DNA of 64,000 bases from Sphaerulina vaccinii (GCA_022570795.1 JAKUDP010000025.1:15001-79000), one strand, 5' to 3'. Shown: positions 34,963 to 45,549, numbered from the stretch's first letter. Made by a program: numbers and translations. The notes: a model not told the origin generated them from the letters alone.

Positions 34963-35601
34963 GAAAGTCATTAGCGATTGATTCACAAGGTTGAACCAAA
35001 GCGGGCAGACGAACAAGCTGATTTGCTGTGACTGTAGAGGTCACGTGTTGAAATTGTGCCAGCCAGCATGAAATATGTAGCTCCATTCGTTGGGTGGGCA
35101 GTGGTGCATGTGAACTTTGTCGCAGGTGTGTGAGAAAGGCTGATGAAAGTTTTGCATTAGTAGAGGGGCAGATGCGAGAGCCCCGCACTGGCCAAAATTT
35201 TGATATATGCGTCTTGGCTCTAGATGCTCCAGACTGCCAGGATGATTGTAGAGACAAAGGGATCGTAGCTGCAGTCCAGGAAGCGTTGAGTTTACTATGC
35301 TCGTGATCAGAGGATCGTATGATGGTGTTGAGAGCCTGCTAGCGTAGCTGCATCATCGTGAACGAACGAAAATGTCAGAATTCTGCAAAAAGATGGTCAA
35401 CGACAAGAATGTGCACAATCGTTCTCACAAGCCCATAAGCGTTGCCATCGTTCAGAGCATGATTAGAACGTGCTAAAGACGTCATCAGACCCTGCTGCCA
35501 TTGTTGCCTGATCGAAAATGATCGAAAAATGACCAAAATCGACCCAAAAACAAAAGATCGGTCGACGACGGTAAAGTCGAAGTGGTAGAACACCAGCGTA
35601 C
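34963..35601. other. Intergenic between the two tRNA-like loci
   Basis: No coding gene seen. T-rich runs near 35545-35555 on the minus strand, about 45 nt past the tRNA-Ile-like end, could terminate RNA polymerase III. Confidence 0.45.
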
Positions 35602-35693
35602 TGGTCCCTAAGGGGGTCGAACCCTCGACCTTGGCGTTTGCAGGCATTGAAGCCGTATTAGCACCACGCTCTAACCAACTGACTGACGAGAAG
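35602..35693 (-). tRNA. tRNA-Ile(AAU) with an 18-nt intron and mismatched 5' acceptor
   Basis: From the D loop on, the minus strand matches a eukaryotic tRNA-Ile(AAU): GTTGGTTAGAGC, anticodon stem TGGTG, loop CTAATA, then A, stem CGCCA, variable AAGGTC, T arm GAGGGTTCGACCCCC and 3' acceptor AGGGACC with discriminator A. An 18-nt intron (35638-35655) sits after position 37, the standard place. The 5' acceptor should read GGTCCCT, but the sequence there is CTTCTCG, and the 5' D-stem (AGTC) is also off. The 3' part is thus intact and the first ~13 nt are replaced, so it is probably a 5'-broken pseudo-tRNA, though its promoter boxes remain. Confidence 0.65.
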
Positions 35694-36106
35694 TTAGTTA
35701 AGCTCAAGATTCGAAGTAGACGAGATGGCTTACGCTAAGGAACCTTGTGATTGGATGCTGACCGTGCTTGGTCGTCGAATAGAAAGCTTCATTCTTGATC
35801 CGTGATGTCTCATGGGAGAGCTAGGAGGTACATGTCATAAATCAGTCGATTTGGAGGCTTTTGACCATGAGAGCATGCCACAGCTCTGTCTTTGTCGAGA
35901 TGGTCATCAGCTTCAGAGAAGGGCGATCGACAGTACGATCAGCCACTGTGAACCGAGGAAGGCCAGATTATATGGTATTGTATAGCATTGAAACTTCTCA
36001 TATCTTACACCACGTTAGCAGAAACAGATCTATTTGGGTATCGCTTTCCAACCATGGTCAAACGCTGACAAGTCGTGAAATCGTTAAGCTCAGCCCCACT
36101 CTCAGC
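35694..36106. other. Intergenic, no gene seen
   Basis: 3' flank of the minus-strand DUF1295 gene. Open frames on the plus strand near here continue antisense across that gene and are not credible. Confidence 0.45.
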
Positions 36107-37196
36107 TCAGTTCAACGGCTCAGTGCTTTGCCTGTTCTCGCCACCATTGCTTTCGGACCTTCCTTCCTCTGCTTGGTTCTGCTTGAACTTATCCTGGTCT
36201 GCGTGCTTTGCTGGATCGAACACATATATAGGGAACTCGAGGCCGACAGTCCTCTTGACGAAGACTGGCAGATTCCTCCATATGGCTTGCGGCATTGGAA
36301 ACATGATACTGGTGTCGTGCAGGTACTTCTCATACGCGTGCCAGCCAGTGCCTTTCTCGTATCGCTTCTTGGCACCAGGACGCTCTTGCAGAGTGAGGCC
36401 AGAAACGAACATGAGCAGGACTGTGAGAAGTAGGAAGCCTACGATAGAAGCATATAGGGCAGCGTATGCACCAGAGCCAGATGGGATAGTGCCATATGAA
36501 GCTGGCGTTACCGCAATGATGTAGATAGCTGTGCCGTGTTAGCATATGCATAGCACGATGTCATGAAAATGGAAACTTACAAAGTTGCACCATGATTTCG
36601 CCAAAGTAGTTGGGATGTCTCGAGTACTTCCAGAAGCCAGTATCACATACTGCGCCTGGCTCCTTGCCAGGGCCTTGCTTGAAGCGATACTTCTGAATGT
36701 CGCTCAATGCCTCCAAACCGAAATGCAGCAGGAACCAGATGATAGCGAAGATGTCCGTTGCTTTGCCAAAGCTTGGTTGAGCATACTGTCGTACATTGGG
36801 GCTGTTGAGAATGGTAACTGGCATCGATACTGTCCAGACCCAAATCATCTGGAACACCCAGAAACCGAGGAACGGGAAGAACTTGTCGCGCTTGTCATCA
36901 AATCTGTCGTCCGACCCAGTCTTCAATATGCGGAAGAAGAGGAACCCCGAGAGCCTCGTCGCCCATATGATCAGCATCAGACTTGTGATGATCTGACGCG
37001 CATTTGTGGTTCCGGAAAGTGCCAGAGTGAGTATTCCAAGCAGCACAAAGTTCGAGCCGCCCATAAGATCAGTCAACTTGTCGAACTTGAGCGTGAATGC
37101 GATGCTGAAGCCGATGAGTTGGTAAGCCACGGTCACGAGGAGAGTGATCGCCAGGTAGTAATCGTCCAGGACGTGGACCGCATCGTGTGTAGGCAT
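36107..37196 (-). CDS. DUF1295 (steroid 5-alpha reductase/ICMT-like) membrane protein
   Basis: Two exons, 37196-36581 and 36528-36107, with a 52-bp intron (GTAAGT...CACAG); 345 aa. There are six or so hydrophobic helices (AITLLVTVAYQLIGFSIAF, FVLLGILTLALSG, IITSLMLIIWATRLSGFLFF, FLGFWVFQMIWVW, then two across the exon join and near the C-terminal third). The family hallmark GFWKYSRHPNYFGEI spans the exon 1 end; in DUF1295 and related reductases and methyltransferases this is the NAD(P)H or AdoMet cofactor-binding region. It is probably an ER or mitochondrial membrane enzyme acting on a lipid, with the substrate unknown. The C-terminal ~40 residues are charged and poorly conserved. The start at 37196 (MPTHDAVHVL) is the first in-frame ATG. 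Confidence 0.87.
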
Positions 37197-37568
37197 GATG
37201 GCGGGTTGGGAGGATAGCCTCCTGTTTGATTGTTTTGGTGCGCGTCTTGAGTCTTGATGAAGTTGAGTCGCGACTCTTAAGCAGTATTATACATTTTGCG
37301 TCCGCGGAGGATGAGAATGACGCCTACCACTTCGCATTTGAAGACAAACGGGGAGAATAAAAGCCCGAGTGTAGACAGGTCACAACATACCGGACGAACA
37401 GCGTCATCGACTCTCAAAGGAATCTCTTTCGCGAGGATCGACGCTAGCGAGCCTTGGCATCACCTGACTCGCGTGCCTTCCTCTTCTTTTGTTGGAGTCG
37501 CGTGCAATCAACATTAACATCACGACATCAACTTCACACTGACACTTTCACCCACACAAGTCACAGCC
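37197..37568. promoter_or_regulatory. Divergent promoter region
   Basis: About 370 bp separate the minus-strand DUF1295 gene and the plus-strand lysine-rich gene. No coding sequence is seen; the two promoters must lie here. Confidence 0.5.
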
Positions 37569-38366
37569 ATGCCGCGTGGTATAGATTCGAAAGCTCTTCG
37601 GCGATTGCCCCCGGTGGCGAGAGCGGCAAAGAAGGCTGAAAAGAACGCGAGAAGTCGCGCCGGCAAGGCACGCGCCAAGTTCATCAAATCGCTACCACAA
37701 ATCACAGAGGTAGCATCAGTCCTCATACTCGAATCGTTGGTAAGTACTGACCAAGGTAAGGACAACCTTCTCGCTTTTCAGCTCGCCCACTTCGGCGATG
37801 ACACGAAGCCACACGAATGGTTTGTCGAGAGTGACAAGGCGCTCCATTTCGCGCCAGAATATGAAGAAATAGATGATGGTCTTGGCTACTACGATGATGG
37901 AGTCAAGCGCACTCTCACCGACGAGCAAATTGCTGTGTTCCGACGCACAGAGTTGTGGCAGATGAAGCATGACCAGGAACTACAGCAGCAAGCAGACCGT
38001 GAGGCGAATGATGAAGGTGGCAACTCAAAAGGACGCGCTGCATCGCCTGCTTCAGACGTGTCCAGCCTGGAAGATGACTTGCTGCACTACGCCGCTGTCC
38101 AGCACAAGCGACGACCTTCGTCATTGGCACCTCCTGCGAACCAAGGACGAAAGCCTTCACAGAGCGGCCGGAGTGAAACAACGTCCAACTCCAGCGCATC
38201 GAAGAGGCGCAAGCGTACGGAAGAAGTGCCGTATGACCGACGACACAAACGCAAGTGGGAAGGTTATATTCAGGGAGAAGATCCTATCGAAGGATCAGTT
38301 ACGCATCGCCGCCTAGCACGAGAAATGGACGACCAGCAGACCGAGACTGTGGAGCTGGACTATTGA
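37569..38366 (+). CDS. Lysine-rich fungal protein of unknown function (DUF3807-like)
   Basis: As a single exon it is 265 aa. The N-terminus is strongly basic (LPPVARAAKKAEKNARSRAG), the middle carries PHEWFVESDKALHFAPEYEE and RTLTDEQIAVFRRTELWQMK, and the C-terminus has a basic patch (ASKRRKRTEE, then DRRHKRKWEGYIQGEDP). The middle signature resembles the uncharacterised fungal family DUF3807 from memory; I could not check this. The basic clusters suggest a nuclear or nucleolar protein. A 42-bp stretch at 37740-37781 has a perfect donor (GTAAGT), a branch-like CTGAC and a TTTTCAG end, and its removal keeps frame, so a 251-aa form may be the true product. The start context GCCATGCC is good. 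Confidence 0.72.
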   Translation: MPRGIDSKALRRLPPVARAAKKAEKNARSRAGKARAKFIKSLPQITEVASVLILESLVSTDQGKDNLLAFQLAHFGDDTKPHEWFVESDKALHFAPEYEEIDDGLGYYDDGVKRTLTDEQIAVFRRTELWQMKHDQELQQQADREANDEGGNSKGRAASPASDVSSLEDDLLHYAAVQHKRRPSSLAPPANQGRKPSQSGRSETTSNSSASKRRKRTEEVPYDRRHKRKWEGYIQGEDPIEGSVTHRRLAREMDDQQTETVELDY

Positions 38367-38627
38367 ACAGCATTGAGCTACTCTGTTTGACTTGGTATGT
38401 ATACATATCCCCGCCCTGCACCAACACTTCACATGATGAGCAACTATCATCCTTAGATGGAAATGCTAGGTGAGAAATTGCTTCTGGATTTAGCTTCGGT
38501 ACTTACCCGCTGCAGTCCTCGTACTGGCTACTGTCGACAGTCTAATCTTCTCTCTGATTTGAAGCAACGAGATACCACATACTTCCAGCATCCACTGCAA
38601 GAGTAGCACGTACTAACTATCCGTGTA

Positions 38628-41130
38628 CTATTTGTACGTTATGAACACTGGACTGGAGACCACTTTATGCCCACTCCACTCGCGAGCGACGAAGTAGATG
38701 TCTCTCCGATCTCCTGCTGTGCCATGGAAAGACACCTCCCCCTTCAACTCGGTTGGGAGTTCGATATCCGGCACAAGCTCCGCAGAGACGAATAGGCTAG
38801 CACCACCCTCGATATCGACGCGCCTGCCTCCAGGACGGAGCAGCTCTTCTCGGCTCGCAGACAGGGCAAATGTGGGCTGCGGCTTATGCGGGTTGCCTGC
38901 AAGCGCATTGCCCACTTTTACATAGCCACCGATGGTTCCCCATATGGTCACTGTGTCTGGCACACTCTGCACGAATGTTGCGTGCACTCCGTCTGTGTCT
39001 CCACTCGTTCTACTATCGAACTGGACTGAGTGGTCTATGGCCTTGCTTACTGAGTCTTCTGGGTTGTACTCTATGCCACCAAAAGGCCGTATAGCATTCA
39101 TTCTGGACTCTCCATCGAAGACGATGCGGCCATGCCACACAGCCTCGCGGTACCTGTCATAAAGTCTTGCGCCGCCCCACGAGACACGCAAGACTTTCCT
39201 CTCACTTTCTGACTCTTCCCACAGATCGCGGTGCCATATGCGACCTGTTGCGTCGAACGCTTCAATCGAGGAGCAACCAACATTGCCCAAGAAGTGGTAA
39301 TGTAGACGGACACTGTCTACCACGTCAACCTCGTCACCTTGCCGCCGGCCGTCATCTGTTGTCACAATACCCACTAATCGAGATCCGGTGGTGGCAAATG
39401 TGTGCCTGGATCGCAGTGCACTGGCAACTGTCTGCCTATCGAGTGTATCGGCCAGGATCCCAGTGAGTCCTCCTCTGGTTCCGAAAACTGCGGTTCCTGG
39501 TACACCTCCGCCACAGCGCCCACGATGCTCGTCCGAGTTTGCAGATACGCCCAGCTTCCATCCTCTCCTGACAGCATCTTGCAACAGCCATTCGAAGTGC
39601 CCCCAAGCACTTCCAATTTCAACAAGCCTCTCCAGACGAGGATGATGCCAAGCCATGTTGCATCTTCTTCCACCAACGTGAGGTATGAGCAGATGGTTTT
39701 CGCTGTCATGAGCATAGGTCGTATAGACCTCATCAAGCGGCCATGCTCCTGGCTGCAAGTCTGCAGGTCCGTTCTCAGACTATTCGAAGGAGCGAGCCCC
39801 ATTGCCGTGTCGATCGAAATGGAACTCTGGAGGTTGCGTGACGTGGTCCGCAAGGAAGACGATATTATGGTCTCCACCAGCAGCGGAATTGCCACACCGC
39901 TCTGTGCCAGGGAAAAGCACGAACGAGCCAGGCTTGTTCAGAGATACTATCAGGTCCACTGTTGTCTCCCATTTCTCTTTGGTGATCTGAAAGTCGTTGG
40001 CAGTGTAGCCTAGCACGTCAAGACCGGCTATGTCTCGCCCGTACGAGAAGTTATATGCTGAGTCTTCCGTGCCTACAGTGTCGTCGGAGTGGACATGCAG
40101 ATCGCCAAAGAGGACCTTCGGCACGACCGATGAAGAAGAAGCAGTTATTGGTGCCTTGGCTGTGAGTAGTACTGTTCCGGAGGCATCTCGAAGCTGTGCT
40201 TCGACCATACAGCTTGCCTCGCTGGCCAGCATTATATCCCTGGAACACGACATTCCTCCATCCCTTTGCAGGATACTCCTCACTCGCCTCAAACACCTCA
40301 TGACGATTTGCATCGCGCAGATGCAGAGCCACAGCCAAACCCTCAAGATCCTGAGTCACATTTCCCCAGACATCCTCAGCATGAACATGTACCTTGAACA
40401 GTACTCCCACGCCCACTAACCTCGAACTAACAATCTCCAACCTATACGGCTCACCCGCCACAATACTCCATCTCAGATCCAGCTTAACAGCCGCAAACCT
40501 ACCCGTCCCAACAGGATCAACATAAAACCTCCAACGAAAATCACTTTCGACAAAAGTCTGAACTCGGGTGCCTTTGGCTCCAAATCTCCTATCGCCAAGC
40601 CGAATCAATATCTTGTCTCCAGGATTGAGATATCCGTCAACGATATCGATGATTATGGCTTTTTGAAAAGGTCTTTCATGGCCTTTTTGATCGAAGCGTA
40701 CGTGGAGAGATTGCACTGTTGCTGGAGTTTTGTTTGGGAGTAGAGCGCGAGGGATATATTCTGCTGAGATGTAGTTGTTCTGAGTGCGGTCGGAGGTTTG
40801 GAAGTGGGCTCAGTCCTAGGGGAAGTATGAGCTATACCATTCTCAAGGTCACTCTGGCACTACAAGGAGAAGAGGCGCTTGCAAATCGGACTGGTCACGC
40901 TTGGGCTGTATACTCACCGAATAAAACTTGATCTTCCCCTTAATCCAAGCACCATCAGCCAGACCAGAGGCACCCACTTCATATGTCAGAAGAATCTCCG
41001 TCCATTGGCCTGCTACTAAAGTCTTGACGTCGCTTGTGACTGTCCCAAGGAAGGGTAGGGATTTCGTGTATTCGTATAGACCTTCTGGTGCATGCCAGGT
41101 TTGGCGTTCGGAGGCCGTGAGTTGCTTCAT
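38628..41130 (-). pseudogene. DUF3604 (PHP-like) protein, disrupted
   Basis: Exon 1 is 41130-40918, followed by a 102-bp intron and a second exon from 40815. The family hallmark is GDLHVHSDDTVGT with SYGRDIAGLDVLGYTAND and later IPHVGGRR and SANSDEHRG, probable metal-binding His/Asp sets of a PHP-like fold. The reading is broken three times: TGA at 40810-40812 where Trp is expected (SD stop AHFQTSD), a frame change near 40238-40244 (RNVVF, then RDIMLASEASC), and TAG at 39780-39782 where Trp is expected (SFE stop SENGPADLQPG). After each break the family sequence resumes. A later acceptor (CACTCAG at about 40780) could bypass the TGA but not the other two. The gene would have encoded roughly 800 aa. 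Confidence 0.8.
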
Positions 41131-41410
41131 CTTGGTGATGTTGGTATGTAGAGCGGAAGTGGTTGAATCGCTGTTATCTTGTTTCGCTGATACTTCGGTA
41201 GCTATACTGCAGCTCGCACGCCATCGCGACGTTCATCGCCAAGAGTGCCATGGTTAGTGGTTGTGTTGAGATTGAGAGATATAAGAGAGAAGACGGATGG
41301 ATGCTCACGTAGAGCGCTATTTGTAAGCTGCACACTCATTGCATGCATTCATTCCTGTCGTATATCAGCGCCAAGGGTATCTAGAAGCAGCGCTAGCAAC
41401 TATGCCAATC
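41131..41410. other. Short spacer between two minus-strand genes
   Basis: 280 bp between the end of Vta1 and the start of the DUF3604 pseudogene. It must hold the 3' flank of one and the (former) promoter of the other. Confidence 0.5.
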
Positions 41411-42679
41411 TCATGACGCGCCCAAGCTATGCAATGCAATTCTCAATTCCTTAACAGCCGTGTCGACATCTTCAAAGTTCAATGCGGAGATTGCCCATTT
41501 AGCGTGCTTTTGAGCTGCCATGATAGCCTCATCGTCCAAGTTATAGCCACCAGTGGGCGGAGGCGGCGCGGGAACAGGAGCGGGGGGAGCCCTTGTAGCT
41601 GCAGGTGCAGGAGGCATCGCTGCTCCTACTGGTGGCGGAGAAAACGCTGGGAGAGTGGATGGAGGTGGCGGACCTGCTTGGCTTGGAGTTGGTCGTTCTG
41701 GGCGGTCTTCTGGAACTGTGCCAATAACGTCGATCGTGGGTGCTGTCGGTGGAGCGTCTGCGGTGTTATAGAAGTCTGCAGGATCTGATGTCGGGAATGT
41801 GGGAGCGCCAGATGGCTCGCCTGGCACTGATGGAAAGTAGCCTCCGCCCACTGAGCCTGTCCTGCTCGCAGCCGTCTGCTCGATAGGCGATACATCGTGT
41901 TCAGCGGCATGCATGGTCGGCGCATCTGTCGGTATTGTAGGTAGTGTCGGCTGTGCTAGAGGACTGGTCTGGAATGTCGATTGCGGTCGTGAAGCCACTC
42001 TGCTGTCTGGTGCCTCCTCCACTGTTGGCGCTCTGTACACACCAGCATCGTTTTCCAAGTTCTTCAGTTCTGCTTCGAGGTCATCTTCCGTCGTTGTTGG
42101 CTCGGCTGTAGATGGCTCTTCCACCACAGGATTCGATGCGTTCGGATCTTCCCCCGCCTTGAGCGCCTTTGCAATGCGCAGAGCGTGGAACTTGGCAAAC
42201 TTGATCTTTGCCTGAAACTCCTGGTCAAGTTGGCCCCATATCGTCAGAAGATCCATGAATGTAGCTGATGCTTGGAAAGTGTCCGCCGTAGCTCTCGTGA
42301 CCTTGTTGTCTCTTTGCGCTACGTCCGCGCGATTGAAAGTCTCCAGAGCAAAGTTCTCAATATATGCCTTTGCGGCCACATCGTCTACCACAGCATCGTT
42401 CGCAGCATTCTCTTGCTTGTAAGCCTCAAGCTTATCCATCAACTGTAGGGCATAATTCGTGCATTCCTCGTCGGTGGTGTGTAGTTGTCGGTTCAGTATG
42501 ATCTGCAGGATGTAGTATTCGCCTGGGCCAGATCAGCGCAGACCTGTCTCTTGTCTTCAGGTAGACATACACCAGTATGCCACAATCGGCCTGAACTTCT
42601 CGAGCTGAGCTGCTCGAGTCGCGAATCGTCCTACATCGGGAGCTGCCGTCCTGAGCTTTGCTGGGAGTGTCGACGACAT
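41411..42679 (-). CDS. vta1: Vta1, ESCRT-III/Vps4 regulator
   Basis: Two exons, 42679-42571 and 42522-41411, with a 48-bp intron (GTATGT...CCCAG) that splits the Trp-Cys pair in AYWCEYYIL; 406 aa. The N-terminal ~145 residues are the Vta1/LIP5 tandem MIT-like domain (KLRTAAPDVGRFATRAAQLE, LMDKLEAYKQEN), which binds ESCRT-III tails. The middle, about 150-360, is Pro/Ala/Thr rich and disordered. The last ~42 residues (DDEAIMAAQKHAKWAISALN, then VKELRIALHSLG) form the VSL domain that binds and stimulates the Vps4 AAA-ATPase in multivesicular body sorting. The length and both ends agree with fungal Vta1. It is divergent from the S15 hydrolase. Confidence 0.95.
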
Positions 42680-43304
42680 CACGGTACATATATTGAAGCT
42701 GTTGGAGGAGAAGGTGTATGTCGATGCCTGCTTGTCTCAGAGGACAAGACATCGCCGATCTCGCTTGCCACGTGCTGCCAAGACACGTTCCTCCATGTGT
42801 TGAAGACTTTCCATCTTCACTTCAACAACAAGGGTATGACAACATCCACGTCTCACAACACAGCATCTTCCAGCATCTCGTCCTCAGGCAGGTAGACGAA
42901 ACCCCACCGTCAGAACTACATCTGTCAAACGATCAGGATGTGAGGAGCCCCACCATGGAGGCCACTTCACCCGTCCTCCGACTGAGCATCCGGGTGGGGG
43001 CTGTCGGACATCGGATTCGAAGAAATCGTCAATTGAAATAGAGACGCCTCCTCTTGAGGCGCTTTCTCCACAAAAGTCAATCCCCAGATCAGTAAAATAC
43101 GGCGCAGGTCTCGTCCGACCCTCCGTGGTAGTGAGCTGAGTGTGGAAACGTATTGCGAACCATGATTCAGATACTATGAATTGCAGCTACCGGCAAGCTG
43201 TCGCGGCAGTGCAACTAGGGGAATGGCGGTAAGGTCTTGAGAGCATTAAAGAGGACTGACACAGACAGCATAGATCCCTCAACAACAGCAAGACCGCAAC
43301 AACC
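42680..43304. promoter_or_regulatory. Divergent promoter region
   Basis: 625 bp lie between vta1 (minus) and the S15 hydrolase (plus). No coding gene is recognised; small overlapping frames look like chance. Confidence 0.5.
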
Positions 43305-45074
43305 ATGACCTTCAAGATCGGTAACATAGAAGTTCTTCACAAACAGACACCAGCTCTGGGCAGAGATGGCGATCACTATCAAGGCTTCGAGCCTGGCATG
43401 ACAGTATTGAAAACTGGTCATCGGAAAGCAGACGGACTTCGTGTTTTCAGTACGGAGACAATCTTCGAGCGCGATGTAGAGGTGCCTTTGCGAGATGGCA
43501 CTGTCTTGCGTGCTGATGTATTTCGGCCCAACAACGAACAAACAGTGCCAGCATTGATCTCCTGGAGCCCTTACGGGAAAGGTGGTTCTGGCATGTTGAA
43601 CCTCAGTTTCATGCCTGGCCATGCTGGCCTACCTTCGGATGCTTTGTCCGGCTACGAAAAGTTCGAAGCACCAGATCCAGCTGAGTGGGTGCCTCGTGGC
43701 TACGCCATTGTCAACATCGATGCGCGCGGTGTCTTCGATTCTGCTGGAGACATTCGCTTCTTGGGTTCCGAAGAAGGCAAGGATGGACACGATGCTATCG
43801 AGCACATTGCCCAACTTCCTTGGTGCACTGGCTCGACCGCCTTAGTCGGCAACTCTTGGCTTGCAATGGCAGCCTACCACATTGCAGCTCAGCAGCCACC
43901 TCATCTAAAGTGCTTTGCGCCTTTGGAAGGAGCATCAGATCTGCATAGAGAGACGCACTGTCGTGGAGGTATACCTCAACCAGCCTTTGCTGCTGCGATC
44001 GGGAATGCTTTCTCCGGCCGCACACAAACTGAAGATCTGGCCGCAATGCTGGAGAAATACCCAGACTGGAACGAGTACTGGGAAGACAAGCGAATCGACT
44101 TTTCAAAGATCAAAGTTCCCGCATACGTACTTGCCAGCTACTCTACCGGCCTGCATACCGAGGGCTCCTTACGATGCTACGAAGAGCTTGAGACAGCACG
44201 ATGGTTGACAGTTCACGACACGCAAGAGTGGCATGATCTGTATCAGCCAAAACGCATAGAAGATCTGAACAAGTTCTTCGATCACTTTTTGAAGGGTATT
44301 GACAATGATTGGCAGAGCACACCTCGTGTTCGCGCTTCACTTCTCGGGTACAACCAGCCCAACATCGCCGATCACGAAGTCCCAGACTGGCCCCTCCCCA
44401 ACACGCAGTCCACGAAGTTGTACCTCTCTGCTCAAGGTCAACTCGATCCCGCCCCGGGCACAACCACGGCCACAGCTAGCTACCAATCTGACGTCGCGGC
44501 ACAACAGAAAGATGCTGATGCTGGAGAACTTCTCTTCTCACACACGTTCACAAAGCGGACCCATCTTCTTGGCTACAGTAAAGCCCAACTACACATTTCT
44601 GCGCGATCACATAAGGATGCAGATGTCTTCATTCAACTTCGCAAAGCAGACAAGAATGGGAAAGTTCTCAGAAGCCAGAACATTCCACCTACAGACCTGA
44701 AGATCCCGGAGGCACAGATTCCTCCATTGAACATCCTGCAATATCTCGGACCTGATGGTATGCTTCGTGCGAGCAGGCGCGAGATAGAACAATCGATCAG
44801 CAAGCCATACTATCCAATTCCGTCGTTACGTGCTGGATCCGAGCAGTATTTGACACCAGGTGAGGTTGTCAAGTTGGACATTGGTATCTGGCCCTCGGGC
44901 ATGATCTTTGAAGCTGGAGAACAACTTGTACTCAAGATCTCTGGACATCCGATGCGTTTGGCGGAGTTTCCGCAGCTTTGGGGAAGTTACAGGACGAGTA
45001 ATAAGGGTGAGCATGTTGTGCATTTTGGAGGAGAGTATGAGAGCTTTGTGCAGGTGCCCTTTGTTGAGCTGTAG
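43305..45074 (+). CDS. CocE/NonD-family hydrolase (peptidase S15-type alpha/beta hydrolase)
   Basis: A single exon, 589 aa. The N-terminal half is an alpha/beta hydrolase fold of the X-Pro dipeptidyl-peptidase/CocE family: DGTVLRADVFRP (about 66-77), WSPYGKGG, RGYAIVNIDARGVFDS, then the nucleophile elbow LVGNSWLAM with Ser184. The C-terminal ~200 residues are the jelly-roll domain typical of the family (ELLFSHTFTKRTHLLGYSKA onwards, ending VQVPFVEL). No signal peptide is visible, so it is probably cytosolic. Members cleave esters, amides or prolyl peptides; the substrate is unknown here. In-frame sequence continues for 89 codons after the TAG stop (see 45075-45344). Confidence 0.87.
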   Translation: MTFKIGNIEVLHKQTPALGRDGDHYQGFEPGMTVLKTGHRKADGLRVFSTETIFERDVEVPLRDGTVLRADVFRPNNEQTVPALISWSPYGKGGSGMLNLSFMPGHAGLPSDALSGYEKFEAPDPAEWVPRGYAIVNIDARGVFDSAGDIRFLGSEEGKDGHDAIEHIAQLPWCTGSTALVGNSWLAMAAYHIAAQQPPHLKCFAPLEGASDLHRETHCRGGIPQPAFAAAIGNAFSGRTQTEDLAAMLEKYPDWNEYWEDKRIDFSKIKVPAYVLASYSTGLHTEGSLRCYEELETARWLTVHDTQEWHDLYQPKRIEDLNKFFDHFLKGIDNDWQSTPRVRASLLGYNQPNIADHEVPDWPLPNTQSTKLYLSAQGQLDPAPGTTTATASYQSDVAAQQKDADAGELLFSHTFTKRTHLLGYSKAQLHISARSHKDADVFIQLRKADKNGKVLRSQNIPPTDLKIPEAQIPPLNILQYLGPDGMLRASRREIEQSISKPYYPIPSLRAGSEQYLTPGEVVKLDIGIWPSGMIFEAGEQLVLKISGHPMRLAEFPQLWGSYRTSNKGEHVVHFGGEYESFVQVPFVEL

Positions 45075-45344
45075 ACTGATGGTATTTGGGCGACTGTAGA
45101 GTTACCTGAATTGAGGGACTCGACGGATGTGAAGAGTTTGGTGAAGTTGAGTGAGGATCTTGTCATGAAGGACTTGATCGAGGTTCAAGGCAAGACGGAG
45201 TGGTTGTGGAAGTCCAGGATGTATGCTACTAATTGGATTTGGAAGAAGACATTGGGTAAGAGATCGTTGCTCGGTCCGGAGAGTCATGGACCATGTAAGA
45301 ATCGAAGTCGGAAAGAAACAGCGAGGCTCGATGGGTGGTTGTAG
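45075..45344 (+). other. In-frame open extension downstream of the S15 hydrolase stop
   Basis: After the TAG at 45072-45074 the same frame stays open for 89 codons (TDGIWATVELPELRDSTDV, then IEVQGKTEWLWKSRMYATNW) up to the next stop at 45342-45344. It looks compositionally like coding sequence with several Trp. It may be a former C-terminal domain cut off by a CAG-to-TAG change, a readthrough extension, an unrelated short gene with ATG at 45165, or chance. The C-terminus GWL is not a peroxisomal signal. No family is recognised. Confidence 0.35.
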
Positions 45345-45549
45345 TGGATGAAGCTTGAAATGTATTGATGAGAGAAGTGGTGATTTTCAGAAACTCCCTT
45401 GCTACTATACATCATCTCTGGTCTGTTTACACAAAAGAAACAGTCATCCGAGCGGACGCGACAAATGCTGTACAAATATACCAATTCCCATCAGAACCCA
45501 ATGAACTCCATGCTAGTATTGCTCTCAACCACAATAATCATCATACACA
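45345..45549. other. Convergent spacer
   Basis: About 200 bp between the S15 hydrolase region and the 3' end of the giant LEA-like gene. Nothing is recognised. Confidence 0.5.

Noticed and set aside
35602..35693. Permuted or split tRNA
   Set aside because: The order of arms is normal, and no missing 5' acceptor piece (GGTCCCT) is found close by; a 5'-broken copy explains it more simply.
35861..36433. 190-codon plus-strand frame
   Set aside because: It overlaps the second exon of the DUF1295 gene in antisense and has no family resemblance.
21330..41130. Idea that TGA codes for Trp in this genome
   Set aside because: Intact genes in the same window end in TGA (Sdc1, FAN1, the receptor, the RING ligase), so TGA is a normal stop; the internal TGAs are best read as lesions.
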